NCBI GenBank assembly: GCA_000310025.1
Contig: FN649738.1
Coordinates: 2,416,803-2,480,802 of the forward strand
From: Ectocarpus siliculosus
Lineage: Eukaryota; Sar; Phaeophyceae; Ectocarpales; Ectocarpaceae
Length of the DNA stretch: 64,000 bases
Direction: 5' to 3'
Below are positions 55,598 through 64,000 of this stretch, in pieces. The translations under genes and the position numbers were made by a program. The stretch's first letter is position 1. The number at the start of each line of letters is the position of its first letter. The notes below the pieces were generated by a model. The model made no database searches. It worked only from the letters and a program-made list of their open reading frames with translations, and was not told where the DNA came from.

Positions 55598-56330
55598 CCC
55601 GACACAGGGTGGCCGACAAGGGGCAAAGCGCCCTGTTTTCGCGTCGGCTGCAGAGGGCATTTGTTTGACATCACACCAGTGACTGCTGGTTGTGGGTATC
55701 GCCGGCCTTAGGTCTTCCTCTGGCTTGATGTCATGACTAATCAAACTCGGCAAAAACAAAAACACCGTCCAAACGTTTATCATCGAAACACACTCCAGTT
55801 TACGTTTGCGGGCCGTGTGCAACTGAAACTGGGAAACGCTTGGTTTAGGGGCGCCTTTAACGGGCATGTGCATGAGATCACGCTACTTTGTGAAAATCGT
55901 TTGCCGAAGGGCTCTCTCTGTTATATGTTTTCGACTGGTCACATTTGGAGCTTTTATAAAAAGCGGCAAAAAACGATAATTACAAAACACCTTTTTTTTT
56001 TATCGCCCCTGGGTTGTGTGTAACCAACAAGGGGGGGCAGAGCGCCCTGTTTTTGGGCCCCCTGCGTAGGGCATGTGTATGGCTGCACGCTATCGACTGC
56101 TGTTTGTGGGTGGTGTCGGCCTCGGGGATTTCTCCAGCATGAATGTTTGACTCGGCACACTCGGAGCAGTCAGAAGAGTGGCGCTTCAAGGCCAAAAACG
56201 TAGACTGAGCAGGGCAACGAGCGCAGGTGACGTTTTCGGCTCATGTGCGGTCAACACGCGGCAGAACGCCTTGAGTTTTGGACACCTGCAGAGGGTTTGT
56301 GTATGAACTCACGGTATTGACCTCTGTTTG
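55598..56330. repeat. Three degenerate ~100-bp repeats
   Basis: GGCAnAGCGCCCTGTTTT...AGGGCATnTGT...GACTGCTG-TTGTGGGT blocks lie at about 55,605-55,700 and 56,020-56,120, with a weaker one at 56,256-56,330. No gene was recognised between 55,452 and 57,800. Confidence 0.5.
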
Positions 56331-57803
56331 GGCAACAGACGGTGTAGGTCCTTAGCCTGAACCGATCATGGGTGTGACCCACAAAATAATAGTGAAAAAA
56401 CAGGGCGAGGGCTGTATGAGGCGGCGGGCATGGTGTGTTTTTCTCGGATGGTTGAAAAATGGGCTATTGGAATTTGCCATTTTCCTACGCGTAAAAGCCC
56501 TTCCTTGTCGTTTGATGCTGTCGGAAAATAACCCCCCTCGTCTGAAAAGCAAACGAAAAAACAGCAGCGACAGAGGCGGCCTTGTTTTGGGGCATGGCGA
56601 GGGGACAGAGAGCCGATACTGTCCAACCAGGCCACCACGCGAGGCCCTATTCGGATATGGCTGGCGGTTCCCTGTCGTGCATTTGGACAAAGAGTGATCT
56701 ATAAGGCAATAGAGTGAAACGTGCTGTCTGTGGGACCTGTGTGTGTGTGCGTGCGCCCGTATCTGGTCTTCACGTGCTTGAGGAATCTACAACTGCTGAC
56801 GCCGAAACAAAAAGCAACCATCCATGTACGGTCTCGAAGCAGGGTCTTCCCCACATTCACACACCCTCGGCACTTTGATACCCCTCCCTCTCTCTCACCT
56901 CCTTTTGTCGATGTTCTCGGCTTCTCTTTTGTATGTCGGGCTTATGCTTCTCGGCTTCTGACAAGAGTAGGGGTGGGGGAGCGAAGCGCTAAGTTGAAGA
57001 CAGATCAAGACCTCCCCCGATCCCCTCCACATCTCAAATTGTTGGTCCCGATGCCCTAAAGTCCGGTCCCGCGAAACCCCTTTTTTGGGACACGTTCCAC
57101 CAAAGAATATTACTCTATTCTTTGCGCTCCACTCCGCGCAAAAACTCACCCAACGACGCGTTCTCCGTGCAGGGGTAGCCTACAGCTCAGCTATTTGTCC
57201 CGACACTGGCAGTGACATTTTCTGTGGTTGCCATGATGAGTGTGTGCAGCCAACCCGTTCGTGTTTTGCTCGGGTTCAGGAAGAGACCGCAGACCGGAGG
57301 GGGAAGGTCGGTATTCAATGTGCGGTTTTTTGTACCTTGCATGTGGCGGAGGGGTGACGGCATGGAATGAAACACATAGCAATCAAACGGTCTTGCAAGT
57401 ACCTTTCGCGGAAGGCCCTGGTTGTGTTGGCGCGTGCTGAGCTGGTCGCACAAGGTCGAAAAGCGAGGTGCCACCTACGGGTATTCAAATACGACTTTTT
57501 GGAGCATTCATTCGTGGTAAGCAATTCCGCCGCTTTCGGGCCGTTTCAAAAAGGGCCGTTTTAATCATTCCAAATTTGTTCCAAAGTTTCCAAATGTTGA
57601 GCCTGTTACCCGCAGGGGAGATGTCCCTATATGCTGTCTGGGAAATCGTAGACATACAGGTACTTTCTGACGCTATGAATCCATTGCTAATCTGTCTCAG
57701 ACTCTTTTCTATGATAGAGATGGTTTCGTTGTGTCATATTTAGAAAAATAAAAAATATATATTTGGAGTTTGGAGTCAAATATTTGGAACCAACATCTTC
57801 ATT

Positions 57804-58418
57804 TTAAACGAGCTGCAAGGCAACTTTCCAAATCAAACTCGCCGCATGTGATGGCGAGTGGGCATGCCCCTTCAAACACACCACCCACGCCACAGACAAC
57901 GGCCCCACACGCGCGACACCATGGTAGGGCCTAACATAGAGAGGGGTAGTGGTCACCAAGGGAAAATCCCGGCAGGATTCGGCAAACAGGGCGGTTATAA
58001 CGGCGCTGCTGTAGGTCCAGCCGCATTCGGTTTCCCTGCTCGGCAGGCCACCAAGTAACACCTCAGGCCAAGGCGGGCAAGCGCGAAGCAGCAAGATGCC
58101 GAGAGCATGCCCTACTTGCTGGATAGCGTCAGCCAGGTTGTTGAAAGGAGAAGCCATCATGTCTCGGGCCTCGAGGTTGCAGCAGCAGGTGTGTGAGAAG
58201 CTTGTTTTTGTCTCTCTCGCCATCTGTCTACATACGTGTCCGCCTGGTGTGTCCGCCTGGTGTGTCCGCCTGGTGTGTGCGTGTGTCGCTGTCTTTCTCT
58301 CGTCTCGCCGCACTCGCTCGCACCCGCAATACCCACAATACCACCCCAACTCTTCGTCTCGCACTGCAAGTCGAAGCATGTGTCGGGTGGTATTCATGAT
58401 TAAAAAAATGATACCCAC
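57804..58418 (-). CDS. Hypothetical frame with plausible exon
   Basis: A long minus frame whose middle (MMASPFNNLADAIQQVGHAL, about 58,160-58,100) looks protein-like. The N-terminal part is translated from a CAGGCGGACACAC tandem repeat and is not credible. Function unknown. Confidence 0.2.
   Translation of the reverse strand: MGIIFLIMNTTRHMLRLAVRDEELGWYCGYCGCERVRRDERKTATHAHTRRTHQADTPGGHVCRQMARETKTSFSHTCCCNLEARDMMASPFNNLADAIQQVGHALGILLLRACPPWPEVLLGGLPSRETECGWTYSSAVITALFAESCRDFPLVTTTPLYVRPYHGVARVGPLSVAWVVCLKGHAHSPSHAASLIWKVALQLV
58234..58280. repeat. 13-bp minisatellite
   Basis: Three to four copies of GTGTGTCCGCCTG. Confidence 0.9.
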
Positions 58419-58475
58419 ATGTGTGCGTCCCTATTCTTGTATCAGGACCTCCGACTCTGTAGCAAATAATTCGAA

Positions 58476-58553
58476 GCATGCGCCCCGGTGGTCTAGGTAG
58501 TATCTTCGACACCTTCTAGAGGTCAGGTCAGGGGTTCGAATCCCGGCGTAAGC
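58476..58553 (+). tRNA. tRNA-like sequence / SINE head with CTA in anticodon position
   Basis: 78 nt. The ends GCATGCG and CGTAAGC pair at six of seven positions (one G-U). TGGTCTAGGTAG (58,489) matches an A box and GGTTCGAATCC (58,533-58,543) a perfect B box. A seven-base loop TTCTAGA closed by ACC/GGT would place CTA (58,516-58,518) as anticodon. A TTTT terminator follows at 58,558. The D-arm offset and weak anticodon stem argue for a tRNA-derived SINE or pseudogene rather than a working tRNA. Confidence 0.4.
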
Positions 58554-59059
58554 GAGCTTTTCCTGCAAAGTGAGTTTTTCTCTCGCTTTTGCTCATGGCC
58601 CAGTGCGCTAGTTCGTGTGTACACAGAGGGGAAGAGAGTGCTGAACTCTTCTCGCATTAAAAATCGAAGGCAAAGTACCGCAGGAGGGGAGGGTAGAGAG
58701 GGGCTCTTCTGTATGTCCACGGGTTGGAAATAAATGGCACTGCTGTAGTGCTGTGAGCGCTGATTTGAAGTAAAGACAAAAAAAAAAAAAAAATGCTGGT
58801 GCCACGGACGGTGCTAATGTTACCCACTGCGTACAGCAGCTGCTGTAGTCTACCTCTACATAGTTTGTACATGGGCGCATATATGCCGAGAGTTCCACTG
58901 CTGTGTCCCCGAAACTACTGCTGTATCGCCGAAATGTTAAGGAGTGTGGCTGCTAGCTTAAATAGGGTACATCTTATTGTTGATAGGATGTGGGTCGGTC
59001 CCAGGAGGTATACCCTTCAGACACCTACCCTCTTAGGATTTGTCTAGTCTGCGTACCCC

Positions 59060-59117
59060 CTGAGGTGAAGTTGGATCCCCACTTCACCTCAGACCCTTGC
59101 TGATCGTCTCTCAGCAA
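59060..59117. other. Two consecutive hairpins
   Basis: A perfect 12-bp stem (CTGAGGTGAAGT, nine-base loop, ACTTCACCTCAG) is followed four bases later by a 7-bp stem (TTGCTGA, seven-base loop, TCAGCAA). It could be a structured RNA, part of an LTR, or chance. Confidence 0.6.
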
Positions 59118-60234
59118 TAACAAGCAACTTTCTCATCTCTACGTGATCGTGGACAAGCGTGTCAACGACAGAACCTACCTTCATCTATCTCTAGGAGCAA
59201 GCTACCGCCCACGGCTTCCCCTCCTTTAAACTATGGCGTCAGCTGGATACTGGTTCGAATCTCCTTGGGTGCACGTTTTTTCTCCTGACTTGGACATTTT
59301 CCCATGGACACCATGTGTGTCAGTCCTGAGAACACCTCTTGGAATCGATCCTATAAAGAACCTTGTGACACTTCCATCGAATTACCCGTCCTGGCCACAA
59401 GAGGTTCCCAGTTGAGGGTAAATTCTGTGGGTGGAGAGTGTTAAGGAGGACCCGATTCGCAGGGTATCCGTCGATTGAAACCTGCTGTAATCCGTCAGTC
59501 AAGTCGGCGGCAGCAGTGGCAAAACGTTTTTTTTTTTTTGTGTGACATGGACGGACATACATGTATGTACCATGTACCGCACAAATGTACAGCATATTTA
59601 TTTTTGGACTCATCATGCGTTGTGGTGTGTTCGTCCACAGCAGCAGCCATTCTGCCAGCGTGCAGTCCTTGTGAGACAGAATGTGGATTGTTTCGTACAG
59701 CAGTACAACGTATTCGTCAGAATACGCCCCATCACCCCTGCGACTGCTGTTGTCGACACCAAACATGCGTGACCACGACACGAGAAAAAACTATATCTGT
59801 AGTACGCATTCACCTACCACATATATAGACCTACCGCTCGCTCGCGCGCACCCGACAATTTCTAAGGTGCGAATGCTACAATATTTGACTGAGCGTCCCG
59901 CAACGTTGCCACTTTTTTTGTTTCCCGTCATCAAGGCGAAAATGCCGCTGCAGGGGGCGATCGCACCTCATGCAGCCGGAAGAAATTTAAAAAATGGGAT
60001 CTTCCGCGCGTGACCGAGTAGACGGCTGGTAGAGGAAAGGCCTTCCCGAGAGCAACGGACGCAGCTGGCGCGAAAGCAGAGCTCCACAACGAGGATACAG
60101 CGCGGAGAAACGGGGCACCGACTACGGCATTTTGGAGGACTTCAAGAACGATAAATAGTGAAGGTGATCTCCGAAAGCAAGAATCGATTCAGGCAGCCCA
60201 CCCCTTTGATTTTTCTTCTTGCCACAGAACGAGC

Positions 60235-60400
60235 TTGCACGATCATCTTAATGCCATTCTCCGCTTGTATCGGTACAGGAACGCCTTTTCTGAGCTATCC
60301 CACGCCTCAAAATATTTGTGTGCCATCCTGCCCACGGTGTTGATTTTCCTTGTCTCGAGTGTTTGCGCAACGAAACGGCAGATCGGCGCACCATCAAGAA
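60235..60400 (+). pseudogene. Possible EXS-domain scrap (XPR1/SYG1-like)
   Basis: The plus frame reads ILRLYRYRNAFSELSHASKY, then LCAILPTVLIFLVSSVC. The LR.Y......L..A.KY pattern followed by a hydrophobic helix resembles part of the EXS domain of phosphate exporters. A CCACAG acceptor lies at about 60,221-60,226, but the frame carries a stop soon after it. Nothing upstream or downstream confirms it. Confidence 0.25.
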
Positions 60401-60549
60401 TAAAAACGATGTACAGTAGCAGTGTTGCCGAGGAATTTTCGCCCACCCGGCCTCCCTCCGATCGCCCTTCTCACTTATTTTTGCGATGGTTATCAATGTC
60501 GCAGGTTGACGGAGCGGTGGGGGAATATCTCGGAGTATGAGGGAGGGAT

Positions 60550-62560
60550 GAGAGCGAGCGCCAATTGGGTGGGGATTTAGGAGGGCTCGTTGCTCTAGGG
60601 GTGATCCATCGCCAAATATTTCTGGGACAAATTCGTTTAGCACAACGTGTTTTCGATACGTTCGGGTTTTGGCGTCCCTCGCATTCGTACTTTGTTATGC
60701 ATGTCGGTGTGGTTCCTGGAAGGCCCACGCACTTGCCATTGTTGGTATAAAAAGGAGGGCGAGGACGGTACGGTGGCAAGTTTTTTTTGTTGGTCCACGC
60801 CACTCGTAAAACCGTGGCATAACCTTTTTTTTCAGAGGCGAAGCAACGCATTTGTAGGTAAAGTAGGTAAAGTACCTCTTAAGGAAACAAGCATTGCGTG
60901 AAAATTGAAGACACATGCTGACACGTAGGTGCAAATATGTTGGTGGCAGTATCACATGCGTTCGTACTTTGGGGAGCAAGAAAGAGAGCTCAGCCGATGC
61001 TCAGAAATATACTTTGCCCTGACACCCAATTCCCGGCGTCAGTATTTGCCGTGTTGTAACCCGTTTGACGAAGGACCTTTCAGCATGGCCATGTGTCGTT
61101 TTCATGTGGGCTACTTCTTTTGGGGCAACGTGCCACGTGCGTGATTTTTAAGGAAGATAATGGAGATCGCAATAATCGTGCTACGATGGTCACGGTATAC
61201 TGCGCTTTGCGTCAAGGGTCAAACGCATTTTACCACGTGAATGAGTTCCCAACATTTTGTTGTTCGTGGTGTGTAAATCACAAACGCCACACCTCCCCAC
61301 AGGGAGTTTTCTCTATTTCGTGCGGTCTACAATAGTTCACTTACCGTGCGGAACACCCCCCGCCATGAGAATATCCCCCAAAAAAATCTGGCCGAAGCCT
61401 CAAACTTTGAGTTAGCCCTGGGGCATTTTAGTTTTATTCGTCGCGGTTGGACAATGTCCGAGGCATTACTCCCGGGATCTTCATCGTTTCATTCGCCTCC
61501 GCAGGGTGGCACTCCTCGTTCTGCAACAATAGCCCCTTCGACCCATAAATTTAGTGTGGGGGGTGTCTATCACGACATACATCCAAGCACCAACCACTCG
61601 CGACCTTCGGACACAAGAAACACATATATATCCCCACACACAACCAGCAAATCACATCAGCCACAACTCCGGCGTATAGGCAAGCACCTCTACCGGGTGA
61701 TTTGCTGCAGCACACTGAGAACAGGAACAACAATAGTCGTTGCTGTGTTGTTTCGGTGACGGTGGTGAATACCTCACGCTGTGGTGGCGTATTGTTCCTA
61801 CTGCTTGTTGTACCCCTCAATGTAAAAAGTACGTGTTAAGACGGGCGGGAAGATTGGCTGGTCTGGTCGAATGCCGCGAGAACCAAGGCTTTGCCAGCTA
61901 GCCATCGTGCATGTACAGCCACGTGTGGCTTGTACAGGCGTGCTGCACTGCCGCGGTAAATCACACGACGCGTGTGCTGCAGCGACACGGATCTGCAGAT
62001 TTCGCGGGCGGCGCTTGATTACTGGTTGGCAATTTCCTCGACCATCAACGCGAAATACCTCCGTTTCAGTGGTGACTTGCCATCCAGCCTCGCGGTTTCT
62101 TTGTAATTCCCCGAGATAACATCACAGGGGGCACGACTTGAGAAATTAGCGTAGGAGTTGGTTTTGGAGGCATGTAGGAGGTAAACGTTGCTGACTAGAC
62201 CATCTGCAAGCACCTGCTGCAGGGTTTTAAAACTGTGTCATTCCGCTAGACAACATAAAATCTATGCCCGGTGTTGGCTGATGGTGTTTGCGGGGACTTT
62301 CGAAACCCGTACTGCTGCTAGTGTAGCTGCCTTGCACAAGGACAAAGTGCGTGGTGTGTTGTGTGATTTGAGTACAAGGATCGGAACGTTAGCTCTAGGT
62401 AGGGTAGACAGGTTATGGTGAGAACTGCAACCCGCAGGGGTAGAAATATTGATGGGGATGAGTCTTTATGGCCCTCCCTTCAGGAGGCGCCTCTCCCTCC
62501 TCTTGGTGTATAGTCTAGTCTGTCAAGAGACCTGACAATAATTGCAAGTGCAGGTTCAAT
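60550..62560. other. No recognised gene
   Basis: Short frames only; T-runs near 60,780 and 60,825. The plus frame 61,346-61,759 (137 codons) is unrecognised. Confidence 0.3.
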
Positions 62561-62571
62561 AGAGTACTGAA

Positions 62572-63645
62572 GTGAGTCTTTTCCGGGTGCTTCCGGGTTT
62601 TCTATACGCGTGTGAACCTCGCAGTATTTGGCATTTTTCCGTGTTCGAAACGAATCTTCGTTCCATCATGATCCATCGCGATATCATCCCGCCCACGGGC
62701 GTTTGTTCGCCCTCTGGGTGTTTCGAAGTGGTTGACAATGTTTCACGGCAGTTCCTGCCCCCGGGATGGTTCTGTATGGTCATCAACGAATTCCTCAAGA
62801 ACCTCAACCTTCAGGTGTTGCTTCATATAATAATTGGAGGGCCTCATAGTTTTTTATGGGACAATTCGCTCTCTATTGGAAAGATGACGTACGGTAAAAA
62901 AACACCTCCATCAGCCACCATTTGCGCAGCAACAAAAAAGCCGAGACTCTCGGGCTTACCATCTCCCTTCGGACGGTGTTCGGTCAAATCGTGACAAAGT
63001 TTGAGCCCTCAACAAAATCGCGATGCCCTTGGACGCCAAGCAGCTTTGAGCGTTGCTGGTTGGTTTTGAGCTATTACCGGAAGTTCCTCCCGGGGATGAC
63101 TTTTAAGCGCTTTCGACCTCATACGAAGCTGCTCAACAAGAACGTGAGGTTTGAATTCAGAGCGTATTGGGAAATCTGTGGGTCGGCAACTTCTTTCCGA
63201 ACTAGCGGGAGCCCTCCTGTTCTGTCTGGTATATCCAGATTGGGATGTTGTATCCGACAGACCACGCCCTTTCTGACCTCCTTTTTGTGACGTGAGTCAC
63301 GACGAGTTTGATGGGACTATATAGAAACACGAGCAACCTGCCCGGGGCGTTTCTTTTTGGCGTATCATGTTCGTCTGCCGCGCTGTACATAGACTGCATA
63401 CCTTGGACTCTGAGCGTCATTGGATACCCGTCGATCTGGAGGCTGTGGCAGCATCACCTATCTATCTATCTATTTGGTTTATCAAGCGTCTTCGCGGATA
63501 CGCGGTGCGGTCGCAAACAAGTTCCAATTTTTACCCGACACGAGTGTATTCCCCCATTACAAAGTAGAGGCTTACAGCAAGTGGGACTACAAGAAGAACT
63601 TCATGTCAACGACGCGCGTTTGCAGCCTGTCTCGGTAATGCGAGC
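62572..63645 (+). pseudogene. Ty3/gypsy RT-RNase H relic
   Basis: Plus-strand fragments in correct order with many frameshifts: PPGWFCMVINEFLKNLNLQ (RT), KKAETLGLTISLRTVFGQIV, LVLSYYRKFLPGM (the YYRKF block between RT and RNase H), LLNKNVRFEF, then SERHWIPVDLEAVAAS, IWFIKRLRGY and SKWDYKK. The RT YLDD/YVDD motif is gone. A (CTAT)n insertion lies at about 63,455-63,475. This relic is unrelated in position to the NADAR element but similar in style. Confidence 0.75.
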
Positions 63646-64000
63646 TTGACTCATTCTATATATATATATAGCGTTCATGCTATACCTCGCCCATTGGATG
63701 CATGCGGTTCATGGTGCGTGTTGGATGTGTAGCCTGTAGCCTACAAGTCTGAAGTGTTTAAAACAGAAGAAGCGCTATGTACTACCATGGTATGCACGTG
63801 TACTCCTCAAAGAGATCCTTTCGATAACGTGCCACCTCTGTATGTCAATGTGTCATGCATGTATATGTATGTGTAAAACAAAGAGGAGCGGGGGGTCCGC
63901 AAAGTGCAACCTGCACCCCTCCCACCGTAGTCTTAGAATTGCTCAGCGAGGCGCAAGTCCGCTGTTCTTTGGTTGTTGTTTTGGTTGTTGCTCGCTCTCA
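63646..64000. other. No recognised feature
   Basis: A (TA)n tract near 63,657-63,670, otherwise nothing supported. Confidence 0.4.

Overview
The window is eukaryotic nuclear DNA from a repeat-rich, gene-poor region. No bacterial-style operons are visible. The protein traces are Ty3/gypsy gag-pol, non-LTR retrotransposon reverse transcriptase (RT) ends, a pogo/Tigger-like transposase with a GT-AG intron, a CBP/p300-type acetyltransferase fragment and a kinase-related pseudogene. The styles of the gypsy, LINE and kinase-related proteins recall brown algae such as Ectocarpus. This rests on memory of those families, not on a search, so stramenopile/brown alga is probable and the species is unproven.

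The dominant feature is a giant imperfect inverted repeat. Bases 1 to about 16,828 reappear, reverse-complemented, at about 28,850 to 46,812, around a 12-kb spacer. The arms are near-identical over long stretches but carry arm-specific insertions. Left only: a 1.8-kb DNA transposon (5,960-7,778), two LINE fragments (about 10,844-13,157) and a 70-bp block near 8,490. Right only: an LTR retrotransposon cluster (33,832-37,721), an extra ~1-kb repeat unit (about 44,110-45,100) and a longer CTG tract. The left arm starts at the window edge, so the palindrome may extend further.

The spacer (16,829-28,849) holds a 10-bp satellite with a 286-bp higher-order period, a 1.07-kb DNA transposon with CAG...CTG ends, and two blocks of a CCCATGGGAC-rich satellite. 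Between those blocks lies a decayed minus-strand Ty3/gypsy element (about 21,320-27,735). Its order is primer binding site, gag, CCHC knuckle, a NADAR (YbiA-like) domain, aspartic protease and the start of RT. The NADAR domain between gag and protease is the most unusual item in the window.

From 46,813 to 64,000 there is another copy of the dispersed repeat, a 504-N gap with poor-quality sequence beside it, then a mixture of gene relics and one clean small gene. These are a p300-type acetyltransferase fragment (50,076-50,611), an intact NTF2/SnoaL-like gene (51,778-52,257, minus), two tRNA-like sequences, a frameshifted kinase/coiled-coil pseudogene (54.1-55.45 kb), a possible EXS-domain scrap near 60.3 kb and a gypsy RT/RNase H relic (62.6-63.6 kb). 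Nine copies of one dispersed repeat (called R1 here), each with a Pol III B-box-like sequence, run through both arms, the spacer and the right flank. All similarity statements are by eye.
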